In this document: positions 26,235 through 39,999 of the stretch, piece after piece
Position numbering within the stretch: position 1 is the stretch's first letter
Layout: every line of letters begins with the position of its first letter
Assembly: GCA_003993805.1 (NCBI GenBank)
Contig: RSEF01000012.1
Coordinates: 6,374,240 to 6,438,239 of the forward strand
Length of the DNA stretch: 64,000 nt
Source: Himantopus leucocephalus
Lineage: Eukaryota > Chordata > Aves > Charadriiformes > Recurvirostridae
Reading direction: 5' to 3'
Made by a program: the position numbers and the translations under genes
The notes under the pieces: generated by a model
The model's database searches: none
What the model was told of the DNA's origin: nothing
What the model saw: the letters and a program-made list of their open reading frames with translations, nothing else

Positions 26235-28153
26235 GAGCCTCAGCATTGATTATAAGTATGTATATTACTAACAATTGTTCCAAAAAACATTCAGCATTAC
26301 AGTACCTTAAAAAAACAGGAAAAAAAAAAGAGAAAAAGATGCTTTCTGTTTTACAAAGCACAACTCTCACACTAAAATTAAAGGACTGATTTGCAGGAAA
26401 GGACGAAACCTCTATTATTAATAACATGTAATATTAATTATTTGATATTAAAAAATAAAAACCCAGCAGCAAAGCTCGCTGCCCAGCATTGTTGGCACGA
26501 CAGAGAACAGGTCTTTCAAAGAGGCAAGAGGAAAAGCAAATTGTTGAGAAACACTTTATATTCCAAGTAAGGACCAGAAGAAAGATCTTACTTATCTATG
26601 TTTCAAACCAGGTTGACTGACACAGGATACCGTGGGAGAACAGGACCTTCCATAGCAACAGGCAGAAGATGTGCCAAGATACTGAGAGCAAGACTGCTGC
26701 TCTGGATCACTGCGTGCATTTTCACATCTATTTTTCACTGTTGTTCCCTTCACCGTTTTAATCACGATAGTCCAACTACAAAAGTACCTCCCTGTTTTCA
26801 TCATGCACCTCAGCCATCTAACCACTAAACAACATACCTGCCTTCGGTGGTAAATCTCCCCACCTCGAAATGGCTCTTATTCTTAACAGGATTTAATTGT
26901 GCTTAATTTCCTCAGCAGCCATAAGAAATGAAATGCCCGTCTGTTTATTAGACCTTCTTCCTATTTGCAAAATATATTGTGTTAAGGAGGACTGAAAGCC
27001 CTGCTTTTCACAGGAATATTACTTGCAAACATATGTTCGACCCAAAAAAATAAAGTGCTGAAAAGTATTCCAGACAGTCAATATTGGATGCAAAGATCTT
27101 AAGACTGGGATAATTTTCCTAAAGTTACAAAAAAATCTGAACTAAAAAAAAGTGAAAAAACACACAATTCCAAGCAGATAAGATACATTTAGTGACTATT
27201 TAAAAAAATAAAAAAAAAAAGTCCAGCATTTTCATACTGAACTGGCATTTCTGTTCATTGTAATATAGAGGCTATTGTAATTTAATTATTAACTATTATT
27301 ATTACTACCAACACCACTAACTTCTGGAGACTACACAGATGCAGTAAAGTGTGTGGTATTAGATTCCACTTCCCGCATCATCAACAGAATTGTTAACTAC
27401 ATTTGAATTAAGCAATACTTTAACATGATTTTTAAGCACCAAGTAACCACAGTTCCTTTAAAAATAGATGGACTATGAAATAAGCACATTAAAAATATGG
27501 TTGCTCATTAAAGTTGGGAAGAAGAACCTATCAGCTGAAAAGAGCACGGTTTGACTTTTAGATTCCAGGTCAAGTCTATGATATATATTTTCTTATGTAA
27601 GCTTAACACATTTGCTATAGTGTTGATGGCATATGGGGATTTCCGGTTATTAGTAGTGCTACTTGAAAATTGAAACCAAAATGAAAAAGCGGGGGAAGAA
27701 CTTGATTTTTATATAGTTTTTGCAATTACTGAGGTGTGCAGGTGCAAATGCGAGCCCATTATCCCACAGGCTAAGGCAGTCCCTTTGCCAGGGCTCACGT
27801 GAACGGATACTAGATTGACCCCTCTAGGTATATTACTGATTTGCTACCAAAAGGATTCTCTCCACATGAAGTTGGCCAGAAACAGACCAGCTACTAAACA
27901 AATAACCAATAAATGCAAGTTCTGATTTTGCAAAATTTTTTTGAAAATGGAAATAAAATCTTAACACTTTTCAGTTGTCAGCATTTAAAAAAACCCCACC
28001 AATTCTGCATGTGGTTGGCAAAGCCAAAGGCTGCAACATTTGCAGAGGCAGAAGCCAAGCAGTGGCTTAGGTGATAGGGTTGCAGCAGTGGAACCATGAC
28101 TAAGAAAAAAAAAATGAGCTTTACGTCTGCAGAACTACGGTACGTTCCTGGAG

Positions 28154-28185
28154 AAAAAAAAAAAAAAAANAAAAAAAAAAAAAAA
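28154..28185 (+). repeat. poly(A) run containing an N
   Basis: A run of about 31 A with a single N at 28170. The length is not reliable, and the open frames crossing it are artefacts of the run. Confidence 0.92.
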
Positions 28186-30101
28186 CCCAACATAAAACCC
28201 GCATTCACATATGTGGTTTGTGACATAGAGGGAATACATGAACCTAGCAGAAAAAAATCCTTGGTTTTGCATCTTGCCCTCTGAATAGTATCTGTAACTG
28301 CCACATTTTCAATCGAAGAATGCGAGGAAAAAGTTTTGATATGCCAGGCATTGTTTTGCACAGCGGAGGTCACAAAGACTATTTGGTTTAATCTGGAGTA
28401 TGCGTTACAGTGTTCTGCGACCTTAAAACTCTGCACCGTGCACGATGCTGCCTTTACCTTGTTCTTAGCGCTGGCACTTGGTACTGCGTTACTGCGATCC
28501 TCAATCTAAAAATCAAACAAAAGAGTGATCTATACCTGGCTGCTTTTAAAAGCATACTCGGTAAAGCTGGAAGAAAAGTGAAATTGCTGTATCCTGGTTT
28601 ATGCCTAAACCACATTCTGCCCCCCCCCAGATAGCTCTGGGTAAATTATTAATAATTTAATTAAATAATTTTAAAGCGGTAGCAACTACTGTCTACAGTA
28701 TCTCAATTCATTGCTCTCTTCCTGCTGAAGAAGGTGGTGGAATCTCATACCAGAGAGGCAAAGAAAAATCACACATATTGACATTTTTGTGGTTGGGGAG
28801 GAGTATGGAAACCATAGCAATGGCAATAACCTGGGTAACGCACAGGTGATGAGAGTGCCAGCATGTTACTGTGCACGCGCTATGAAGGCAGCATGCCCAG
28901 AGCTAAGTAGTCAGCCACCAAAAAAAAACCCCACAAAACACTCTAGTTGACCTTTAAACATCTCCAGTAGACCGATATATCTCCAACGCTATCAAAATAA
29001 TCCTTCAATTCAGCTGCTTATTTGGAATGAAATCCTGGCATTCCAAGGAGGATGTTTAGCCTTAAATGTTTGGGTACTTGCTGAAAATATTTTTTTGTTT
29101 GGTAATTTTATTCGTGTTCCTCTCATGCAAGAAACCAGTTGGCAGTGAGAATGAACCAGCTGGGGTCAGATGCTCAGGACAACACAGACTTGTGTTATCT
29201 CCCTAAGAGACGCCTGCTGTGCTAGGATTGAAGGCTATTTATTTCTAGTGGTCAATGTTAAACCAGCATAAAAGAAAATATTAATCTAGCGAACGGATGA
29301 AACCTCAAATTACCACCAGGACCTGGCCACGAGCTTCAAATCCAAAGATGACCAGTGAGTCGCAATGAAAGACAGAGAGTTGTGAAGAGAAAATTACGTG
29401 GAGAGAATAGCGTACATTCAGTGCCTCCCGTTACATTTTGACTTCTAGTACAATACATAGACTGCAGTCTTTGTTTGCAGCTGAAAGGTGAGGAGGTTTG
29501 TATACATTCCCATCTACGATCACAAGAGTCAGTATTTGGTAGGGAACTTACCTCCTCAGTCCCAGCTTGAACTGTGGACTTTTACCCCGCTGTGGTCAGA
29601 GTCACACTCTAACTCCTTTGTTTATGAGGGCTGTTTCCAAGTTTTCTGCTGTCCTCCAGAACGCAAAGAATAGAAAAATCACACCTTGCCTGTTATAATT
29701 CCCCTGATTCAGCCAGAATAGCTACATCTAAAGCTCTGTAGAATGTGTCTTTAGTCACGTAGCTGGTAGATAAGTATTTTATATGTTAAGGTCAACCTGC
29801 TGTCACTGCACAGTGTATGATAACAGAAGAAAACTCCTAGAACTTTACCATTTCCCTGATGTCTTCGACAAATCGTTTTCCTACGTACATGCAATACAAA
29901 GAGCCCGTGACTAACAACGCAAAATAGAATCCAACTTCATCATTTCAAAACATTCTTCAGAAAAGAATACAAACTCAATGTTTACAATCAAGTGGAAGTT
30001 AGATGAGTCTGTGTGTGAATTTTGAAGGACACTGAGACTATCAGAAGCAACCAATGAAATTATAAGGCCACCGGTACCTTGACAGTACACACAGACCTTA
30101 C

Positions 30102-30205
30102 AATCATAGAATCGTCTAGGTTGGAAGGGACCTTTAAGATCATCAAGTCCAACCATCAACCTAACACTGCCAAACCCACCACTAAACCGTGTCCCTCAGC
30201 ACGAT
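30102..30205 (-). mobile_element. CR1 LINE 3' fragment
   Basis: Minus-orientation CR1 end beginning AATCATAGAATCGTCTAGGT, then GGAAGGGACCTTTAAGATCA and AAGTCCAACCATCAACCTAA. Similarity fades near GTGTCCCTCAGCAC. It belongs to the same CR1 type as the copy at 35835-36212, whose end reads the complementary sequence. Confidence 0.92.
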
Positions 30206-32270
30206 GTCCTGTCAGAGCCCTGCCCCTTCCGCATCGCTAGGCAGTGTACAAACACAGAAATGGGAAACATGTCAGGCAAGCGGCGGATTAAATAAAGAAC
30301 AGCAAGCAACTGAGCACTGGCCTACGCTTCAGCCCGGAAATCTGCAGTAAGTGTTGATTGAGTACTCCAGTCCCCTGTTTCCTTCACCAGTTCATCAATT
30401 ACAGCCATGCTGCTTCTGCCCTGCCAGATCCTTAGGGAAGAGAAGTTTGCAAACAACTGCTCTCCAAGTGCAGCACAAGGGGACTGAATCGGTTTACTGT
30501 TTTAGCCATAGAAAACCAAGGAATTTTCATTTATTAAATTGCGGGGCGGAGAGAATACAGAAAAATCTATGGAGCTAAAGGCTCACAAGTTGAGAAATGC
30601 AGGATAAGTGCTATATTGCGTTATTCATTGCTAAGCAGCAAGACCAACCCAAATTAATTTTTTTTTCTGTGTAACATCATGTTTGCTTCCACAAAGAATT
30701 GCTCTGTTTTCCTCTAGTTCAAGCTTGCTTTCAATTTACTTCATTCTTTTTTGTCCTCCTACTTCTTTTGTTCAAGTTCATTCTTTTCCACTTGATACTG
30801 GTTTCATGCCTGCCATTGTTGCAGATTTTATTGTTAATAAGTAAACACTCCAAGTAGCAATGAAATCCATTCAGTGATGCAGAACAATTGTAAGATGTAA
30901 ATTACTGACTTTATTCTTTACCAGTTTAACTTGTACCATTCATGAAGCTTTGTCTCATTAAATCTCCAGTTTTCTACAACTGGTTCTATTTATATATTGC
31001 ACGGTAGCCACTGCACTGGATATTGCTACTTTATTCCACTGTCTTTTTCTGTTCACAAACTGCATCATAATCAAATCCTAGCCTCTCTATTTGGGATGAA
31101 GCGAAGCTCTATCGGTGCCCGCTTTCCTACATATTTGATCCTCACGGAGAACTGCAAACTCTCGCTAAAGACTTTCATATAAATGGGGCATTTGTAAAGG
31201 CCTGTGTCTTTGTGGGTTATCTAGAAGCTAACAAAGGATGAGCTTACACAACACTAAAAATGCAATTATAAAGTTTTATTTACACAGGGATTAAGTTTTG
31301 CAAAACTCATGTCAACTTAATTATCCCTTAGATACCCATTCTATTATCTAAATTGGTTGAGACGAGGCTCAAAATTAAAACAGTAAGTGGAAGCAAACAG
31401 ACACAGGGACAGCGTGGCTGAAAACACCTCTTTTCCTTAGAGAACCAGGCTAGAAATATCACTACTATTACTCTAAACTTCCCCCTAGATTCAATTTATC
31501 CCCACTTCATAAAGATCAAATATGCATAGGAACAGTCACGGAGTAATGAGACCGAATTATCGTTAATAGCAATGTTTGTGCTCATGGTGACTGGAACCAA
31601 ACTCTGCGTGGCAGAAGAGTTCAAGTGTGGATCTCTGTTGGTAGAAGCTGGCCCGTCATACTGAAACTCAAGGCTTCTTGTTATTTTGTTAATTATAGGT
31701 TTGATCCAACTTCCATTAAGGGCAGGCTAATTGGCTTTTAAAGAAAAGTTAATTGAAAACAGCCTTTACCACTGATTTTTTTAAAATGGTAAAAGCAGTT
31801 CATAAAAACAGCACTTTTAATGAGTAAATTTGTGAAATATTTCAAATAAGCTTTGCCTCAGACTGTCCAATGGACTGCTACCTTATTAGCAACATTTTGT
31901 GAGAGGTAGTTCCTTTGTTACTTTAATACATTTTGAAAAATAACTCCTTTAGTGCCTCTCCTATTTATGACTCACTCATAATAACACAAGTGACTCATGC
32001 TGTCAAATTACAAGTTATTACTTTAGAAAATGAGTTTTTTCCCTTCCTTTTGGGTAAAATATGACAATTTTCACTATTCTGTTACTAAGGGCAGTTTCTT
32101 GCTACTTAACAGATGCTCAGACAAAGACAAAAGCATCTCCCACCTCTTGTCTCTTTCAAAGGTGAATACATTTGATACAGAACAATTATTTAAAACTAGT
32201 TCCAGAATTTCAGAGGTTGTTTATCAGTAAATTGCGTTTCAGTCGTCAGATTTTACCTAGATAATTCTGC

Positions 32271-32320
32271 TTTTTTTTTTTTTTTTTTTTTTTTTGGTGG
32301 TGGTGTTNTTTTTTTTTTTT
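32271..32320 (+). repeat. poly(T) run containing an N
   Basis: Twenty-five T, then GGTGGTGGTG, then TT, an N at 32308 and a further run of T. Another homopolymer-associated single-base gap. Confidence 0.92.
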
Positions 32321-34404
32321 CCTTTTTAAAGGTGGTCACTGTAAGCTATTAACACGTGTTGGCCTAAAATTAATTACTAGGGATACCGTTGTTACAGGCT
32401 CAAGTCTTCTGTTGCAGTGGTTTCTGGCCTGCCTCTGCAGTAAGGTTACGTGGTGCATTCACACACAAAATATGAAAGGATGCCCATAGGTGGGAATTAG
32501 CTTGCAGAGTTGGGAATGGGATATTTCCCGGGTCAGAGAACACTGGGAAGCTTTTTGTCTCCTGGTAGCTCAGACAGTCCCCCTGGCCACCTTCTTTCCA
32601 CGCATACGCCCCTCTGCCCCTCTTTTTATTTATTTTTTTCCCCCATGATGAAAGCAGAACCTTCCACACAGGAAAAGATTTAAATAATTTCCGTACTACT
32701 GTACATACTGTAGGGTTTCGTTATTTTGTTATTGCAGATATGCCTAGCGATTCCAGAAGTCCTGAAAGCCCAGCTGACTTGCTTTCCTGTGAGGAAGCTG
32801 TTGCGTCCTGATGATTTCCTCTGATTACTATCCTAGATGAGGCCCAGTATTGTCTGGCTAGTGCCCATTTAACTTCAGTGTCGGGATCATCATTGGAGCA
32901 TCCTTTTATTAAATGGTATTTCCCCCTCCCCCTTAGCAGAGCGCTCTGGAGGAGGACACCCACACTACTTATCTGTTGTTAAGAGTGGTCAAAGTTGCAA
33001 AAATAGCCTCTCTGGAAGCTCTTTCTTAGGTATCCTTGTCCTTATCTATAAGAACATCCATGATGACAAGATCCAGAAGACGCCTACACTTGGGCTCCCT
33101 AATACTAGAGAAAAGCATTTGCAACTCAGGTTAGCATGTCCTGTTCCTGGAAGATTCTGACTCTACATCCCGCTCACAAATGAGCAGCCATCAGTCACTC
33201 CTGAGGGGAGGCACATCTCTTCTGAGGGAGGAAAAGATGCAAGTCAGCATTGTCTTTATACTCTGATCTTCAGAAATGCAGATGGAGCGATCCTGGTCCT
33301 TCCTGGCTAAAGGGGAAGGACAGATCCTAGTAGGACCCTTCGCTGTGTGTTCTCTAGGCATTGCCAGTTGACCCAATGTTGCCATCCATTGATCAGGGGC
33401 TTTAGAAAGCAAATGAACAGCTCTCCTTGGCCCAAACATCTTCCACATTGGGATTTTCCTTTTGAAATAGCTGCAGTTCAGACCTCCTCACTGTGGCCCA
33501 GCCCACATGCTGCCTTTTCTCACATGGACTCTCTGCCAAAAAAGCAACATTCAAAGAACTACTCTTCCTCCCATATGCATCGCAAGCCTTGCTTTAAAGC
33601 CTTTTCTCTTTTAAACCCATCAAAATTATTGCCTCTGATCTATTCCTGTGTTCATAGAGAACAGAGTCAATTCCTTCGTTCATTACATTTCCTCTTAATG
33701 TGTTTTAATGTTTCCTTGCTCCCCCCTCTTCCCCCAAGGTCAAAATTCAGCCTTGATGGAAACAGAAATAACTTAGAACTCAAGCAGCTATGCTAGTTTT
33801 TCTGTACAGATATCTTGTCTATATTCTGCTTCTGCTACTTTCAACCCATTTGGTATTTCCTTTATTCCTTCTACCGCTGTCCCTAGAAAATCCAAAGCAC
33901 TGTACAATCCCAGTGACATTAAAAGCCATAGGGCTGTCCATAATCTGATCCCACATGTGGACATTCCGGGTGAGGCTTCAAACCAGGCTCAGTCTGACGA
34001 CGCTGTGGCAGGAGCTGAACACCAAAGGTTAGGTGAGCTCTGTAGTACAAATGGGAAAAACTTTACGCTGAATCTGTTGAGGTCTCTCCCTTCTCCTCTG
34101 TGAAGGATGGTGCAGAAGAAATGCTTCTTAAAATCCCAGGTCTTTCTTTGCGATGATATCAAGATCTTTGGTGTACATGAAGCAGCCACTTGCTAGGAGG
34201 CTTGCCAGGAAGAGACAACCAGCAGAAGCAAATCACCCTCTCTCTCATTTGATATCAAAGTTTGCCATTAAAGTGTTCTGAATGCAGAGGTACGTACAGG
34301 TACCGTGCAACTATTGCACCCACTGGAACAGCTGGAGCGGTGCAGTCTGTATTCAGAAATAAAGCCATGTACCATTAAGATGCTTTAGTTTTGGGTTTGG
34401 GTGG

Positions 34405-34436
34405 TTTTTTTTTTTTTTTTTTTTTTTCACTTGTGN
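34405..34436 (+). repeat. poly(T) run followed by an N
   Basis: Twenty-three T followed by CACTTGTG and a single N at 34436. Confidence 0.9.
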
Positions 34437-35834
34437 GTCAGCAATGAGAATAACTCCTGGAAGTAATAGAGTTCTAACGCAAAAGGTGAATGTTTGGGAC
34501 TACAGCTTCACATTGCCTCATATTTGCTCAGTAAGAAATGACTCCCTTATGAGAAATGGAAGAAAAAAAAAGAATAGAAGGTCACAACATTGACACTGAC
34601 ATATCCATAAGCACAACAGCTTGAAAATAAACTTTTATGCTAAGTGTAAAAGTAAGAGGCACAAGATAGTCCTTTGGACTAAGCAGAATGGAAACAGCAC
34701 TTTAAAACATAACATGGCAACTGAGAAGGGAGAACTCGGAAAACACAAATGATTGGGTGAATTATAAACATGTACACAATGTCTGCTAAGTGGAAAACAG
34801 CAACTACATCTTGCAATCCGCTTAGTAATTACGGCAAAACAGACCCCAAAGCACTGAAATGGAGACAGCACACTAAACAGAGAAACAAGATGCTGTGCTG
34901 AATTGTGAAGACATTATAAATTGCAGGAAATAGTTTATTAATACAAAAAGCTCTGGAGCAGGCCACCTGCCGTGGTAAACACAGGACCTGTGATAAAAAT
35001 AGCTCTGAAGATAGAAAGGACAAGTGGTATGAGGGAAAATACGGAAAAAGGTACTAGGCTTATTGTTGGTAAATTCACAGCTGAAATACAATTATGATAA
35101 ATAGGAATCAAGGAGAAAAATTAGTTTTCCACTTTTTTAAACTTTGCACGCTTCAAGAGAAGAACCTGAAAAGCTGGATCACCAAATCTTGTGCCTAATT
35201 TATAGAGAAGTTGTCTCATTGAAGTTAACAGCTGAAAAGCGAACCCAGATTAATTCAAACTAAAAACAAAGCATAAGTTTTTGAATTTTGCCAGTGAAAT
35301 AAATAACATATGGAAGATGTAATGTCACCTGAAGACCTTAAGTCAGATAACCATTACTTACAAAATGCCTTTTTTCCAGCTTAAACGTAGATGCATGAGA
35401 GGAAAGTAGAGGGCCTGTGTCATGGAGAAGATCAGACTGGATTTTAAGGTCAGCTGTGACCTTAAAATTGTAACTGAGACAACGAAGAAAGAGCTGAAAA
35501 GGAAGGAGTTTAATCATACCACCAATACTATACAGACTAACAGAGCTACATAAAGCTAAATACGTGAATAAGACTTCCAGCTGCCTTACCAAGAAAAACA
35601 TTTCTAAGGGGAGGAATTCCTTTGAGAGCACATACCTTGCCTGCCAACCACACACTATCTCCAGGGCTTCTCCAAGTAGAGTTCCTCCATCTGGGTGTTT
35701 CCCTGCAATGACAGGGAAGCGATGAGACACTGTGCCACGTAGGTGCAAGCAGCACATCGCAGAAACAGCCAGGAAAGATGCTGTTGAACAACAAAGTTTC
35801 AAAGTCTCTCTTGAACAGGTTAGCTATACCTATT

Positions 35835-36212
35835 GTTCAGCCTGGAGAAATGGAGGCTGAGGGGAGACCTTGTCACTCTCTACAACTACTTCAAGGGAGG
35901 TTGTAGGGAGGTGGGGGTCGGTTTCTTCTCCCAAGGAACAAATGATAGGACAGGAGGAAACAGCCTCAAGTTGCTCCAGGGGAGGTTTAGGATGGATATT
36001 AGGAAAAATTTCTTCACAGAAAGCATTACCAAACATTGGAACAGGCTGCCCAGGGCAGTGGTGGAGTCACCATCCCTGGAGGTATTTAAAAGATGTGTAG
36101 ACATGGTGCTGAGGGATGTGGTTCAGTGGTGGTTTTGGCAGTGTTGGGTTAATGGTTGGACTCAATGATCTTAAAGGTCCCTTCTGACCTAGATGATTCT
36201 ATGATTCTATAC
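35835..36212 (+). mobile_element. CR1 LINE 3' fragment
   Basis: About 380 bases in plus orientation from TATTGTTCAGCCTGGAGAAA through GGCTGAGGGGAGACCTTGTC, CAGGCTGCCCAGGGCAGTGG and CCCTTCTGACCTAGATGATT to the tail ATTCTATGATTCTATA. An open frame of 111 codons (35833-36168) and others in several frames lie within it. They are remnants of repeat sequence, not genes. Confidence 0.95.
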
Positions 36213-39200
36213 ACAGAAGGTATACTGCTGGCAGAGGGTCTCTGGAGATGTCCTGCAAGGAAAGGCCAAGATGTTTAGGAAAAACTGAGGTCCCCATGCT
36301 CTGCTCCACACCCCATCCTGCCCTCGCAGAGGTGAACTGCCCCGTGCCTGCAGCAGTGCGGGCTGTGGGCATGCACCAGTGTCCTGCGGATCTAAGCCAG
36401 CAGCCCAGGCCCAGGGGCAGTGGGCTACAAGCAAGTATATTGGCAACAATTTATTCACTCAAAAACATAATTCTCCAAACACTACATCAGTGTTTATGTG
36501 TGTGACCGGCACGCTTAGTGTTACAGCTAACAATTAAGCTTCTGGGGCTTGTAAGTACCTATTACTCCTGGCTGTTGCACTGCTATAGTGGAAGGCACCC
36601 TCTGCTCCTGTGCTGTTACTGCTGCCTCAAAACTGCACAAAGCAAGACTTTACCTTCAAGATTTACTTTTTTAAAATTACTTTTTTTCCTAGACACTCTT
36701 CCCCTGGCGTTCATTCATGAACGCTATTTGTGCTTGGCTTGTTACAAAAAATATGGTAGGCCCTAGTTTTCTGATAACCATGTGTATATATTAACAAAAC
36801 TGGCTAAGGAAATCACCAAAACGTCTCTGTACACCCCGATTCTGCCTACAGCACTGAAGAGGATTTCAGTGGATACTTCGGAGACGCTCTGCCTGAGACA
36901 GGAGCTAGAGCAACATGCCTTGACTGGACCCTGCTGTTCTCCAGTTGTACCTCTAACTGGGGAAACTGGAAGGAGGAGGACCCATCCTTCTTGGAGAGTC
37001 CTGGACTAATAAATCCTCAGAGGATGTTTATGAACGCCTGACATGTAGGTACCTTATGAATGCATGTATCAGCAACCAAACAGGGAGAAGAATGCTTTTA
37101 TCTTAACATAAATGCAGTGATTTGCAAAGAGGCTAACACCTGTAAAACTTAAAAGTCTTCATATCAAGAACAAAAGTCAGCAAACATGCTGCTAGGAAAA
37201 CCTTCTCCTTAAGCACCACACAGTAGTCCTGGCTCCTACTCGGGAAGAACTGGAAAGGTTGGCTCAATGTTTTATTCAGTATCTGCCTTGCTTTTTAAGG
37301 GTGAGGCGTGGAGATAATGATTATGCTGTGTTGGGGATGTCATATAAGAGTAGATTGGCTTGAAGTGTAATATTAATCTAGTGTGGCTAATCTAATTAAA
37401 TAATTCCCTGCACCATGGCTGTTAAACAACTGTTGACGGGCAGGAATTTTCTGGATGCAGGAAGACAACCCAGAAAAACGGCTCTTTATGCCTTCCCCAG
37501 CAGAGGAACCCTCTGTGCCCTGTGTGGCCACTGTGCTCAGCCATTGTGCATGGGTGCACGCACCCTGCTGTCTCTGGAGACTCTTCAACAAAACTGTTCG
37601 TGCTCGTGGAAGACACCACTTTCCACCTTCCACCCATCAGTTATAACCTGCAGAACCACACGAGGGAACTATGCAGGTTATAACCAATCCCATTTTCACA
37701 AGGACTTTATGTCCACCACCACAAGCGAACATCCTCCCATTAACAGTGATCTGGTGACAGTAACCAGGACAGCAATCTAAGCCACTTTACCAAAAAAGCG
37801 TGAGATTGACATAGATTTTAATTCAACAGCTCTGCCTCAGAGCAGCACAGGAGTCCCCAGGCTAGCTTTAATTAGTAGAGAAAGGTATTTGGGAAAAGGT
37901 AATAGGACTCTGTAGTTCTAACGAGTACTCTTATTTTTTCTGTTACATTTCAGTATGATAATATTATTATTCAGTATTCAGTATGATTCATTGTAGTAAT
38001 AATAATAATAATATTATTAAATGTTCCCTAATGCTTCCCTCCTTCCAAGTACCTGAACATCTGCCAACCATAATTGAGCCAACACTGCCTGTTTTGTTAG
38101 CATGACATCTCCTTCCCCTTCAGGGATGAATTCCCTTCAAGGGTCAATCCCTCGACTGGGTTTTCATGGTAATTTATTTTAAAGATAAGATTTCCTCTTC
38201 TTACCTAATCTTTGTGGATACTAATTGCTGAACACAACTGTACCTTTTAGATGACTCTTCTCATTCAAGTTTGCAAGACTCCAAGTTTGCATGGTAAGAC
38301 TTTTTTTTTTTTTTCCTCCTCCACTAGAACTTTTTTAAAAAGAAAAAAAAAGTTAAAATGAGGTAGAGGGAGGTTCTATACAACTATACAGAAGTACATA
38401 AAATATGAAGTAAAGTCTCAACTTTGTTATAAATTACAGCGGTGATGATTTGATAAACTAAATCAAAGCAATGCACAGCCGTCCCCAGGGCCCACTGAGC
38501 TCCCAGCCTCTCCGCAGCAGGAGCAGCTGTGGCCGCCTCATTGTCGGTGTTTGCTTCCACTTTCTGAGGGAAAAAAAGTCTGGGAATTGGGTTTTCAAGG
38601 TAAGTATTTGCAAGTGTGAAAGGGAAGCCCGCTCCCCGAGCAGATCCTGCAGTATGGATCTGACACCGGCACTCCCGGTAACACGCTGTTTCTGCCACGG
38701 AGCCCTCCTGGTCGGGTACTCACTCAGAGCCAGGAAACCCAAGGACAGCCCAAATGATTTCAGTACTCACAGACTGGGTTTGCTTTTTTCATAGTTTATG
38801 AAGCTCCAGTCAGCCCATTAAAAAAGAAAAAACCCTTTGCCCAAGAACCAACATGATGTGATGAACTTGCCATTGCTGGCATGCGATAAATCCTGCTTCT
38901 GCTAAGGAGCAAAGACAAAGCTCCTGCTGAATGTGAAGGGATCAAGATTGGGGTCTGAGCGCAGCACTGATTGTTTTGTTACCTGATAAACTTAAAAAGA
39001 CAAGGTCAACTCACATAAGGCATCTAACTTACAATGTATAGTCCCAGCAGCCCTTCTCCCACTCAGGGAAGCACCCGGGAACAAGCAGTAAGTGAATAGA
39101 GAACAAAAAAAAAAAAAAGGGGCTTTAAATGTAAAAATCCCAAACCTCATTTTAATCAATTAAAACAAATAAAATTGATCTTTATATTGGCAGCAGTATA

Positions 39201-39974
39201 CTCAGAAAAATTTATATCCCCGACTCCCACCCAGATGGCAGTCACCCCCCGACAGACCATTCAAGCTCCTGAAGGCAAAAGCGTCCCCACTGCTTGCAGC
39301 AGGTTGGCTCCTGAACCATACCAGCTCCCTACTTCATACTTGGCTTTGGTTCTTTCTTCTTTAACTCCCCTCTAGCTCTAGCTGGTGGCAAATCACAGTT
39401 CATGAAGATGCATGCCAGGAGACTGCAACTACTTGCCTAAAGAGGTGAAATAAACAGTGGGCATTTGCCAAAGTACTCCCACCGCTTGGAGCAGTTCATT
39501 TTTCAGGACATTCAGTGCCAGACTGGTAGGCTGACCGGGAACGAGAAGGAACAGGAGAGTAAAACCTTGCCTGTAAGCATTTCTGAAATGTTTATCACAG
39601 TAGCACTGAGATATTCACAGCCCTTTCATTTCTCTTGGAAAGGAAGCGGAGAAAGGTGACATCTTTCCTTAAAGACCTAACTGAATCAAGTGGGAAGTTT
39701 GAACAAACCTGGAAAATAATGAGCTGCTTCTTCAGCCACCACTGACTTCAGCAGGAATTGAAGATGCTTAGTGAAAACTGGGAAAAGCCCCTGACAACAA
39801 ATACTAAATGGAAAATTGTCAAAGTATTTAAAAACATTCCATTGTCAACGAAAGTGAAAATTATGAACACCAAAATCATGATTGCAAATACTGAGGGGCT
39901 GTAGGAGGTGAAGTATATAGTCTAGTGCTAAATTCTGAACAGCCAAAACACAAGAAAGTTCATCAACAGCATAC
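36213..39974. other. intergenic, downstream of NUP210
   Basis: It contains a TAA microsatellite, a T tract near 38303 and an A tract near 39106. A strong donor-like site (TTCAAG|GTAAGT) lies on the plus strand at 38599/38600, but no matching coding exon was recognised. Confidence 0.6.
37996..38021. repeat. (TAA)n microsatellite
   Basis: GTAATAATAATAATAATATT ATTAAA: a short TAA repeat turning into its complement. Confidence 0.85.
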
Positions 39975-39993
39975 TAAAGGAATCTTACAAAGC

Positions 39994-39999
39994 TTTATT
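39994..39999 (-). terminator. NUP210: candidate NUP210 poly(A) signal
   Basis: TTTATT on the plus strand is AATAAA in the gene direction. A T/GT-rich stretch follows within about 40 bases (TTTCTTGTGTTTTGG), as expected for a downstream element. I saw no other AATAAA in this direction between the stop codon and this site. Confidence 0.5.

Larger units (their letters stand above)
22226..30101. other. intergenic, no gene recognised
   Basis: It contains the 26200-26234 hairpin and a poly(A)/N run. Open frames are short and shared between strands without codon bias. I see no RNA gene. Confidence 0.68.
30206..35834. other. intergenic, no gene recognised
   Basis: It contains two poly(T)/N runs. 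The longest frames are 149 codons (33347-33796, plus) and 154 codons (35338-35802, minus). Neither shows a domain or family resemblance, and frames of this length occur by chance in a region of this size. Confidence 0.65.

Noticed and set aside
27978..28436. 152-codon minus-strand open frame
   Set aside because: It reads through a poly(A/T) run with an N, giving a phenylalanine stretch. No family resemblance.
33347..33796. 149-codon plus-strand open frame
   Set aside because: Ser/His/Leu-rich composition from CT-rich DNA. No motif, splice context or similarity that I recognise.
35338..35802. 154-codon minus-strand open frame, the longest in the intergenic part
   Set aside because: No recognisable motif or domain, and its 5' end adjoins a CR1. 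Frames of this size are expected by chance in 64 kb.
35833..36168. 111-codon plus-strand open frame with gene-like composition
   Set aside because: It is entirely CR1 3' sequence.
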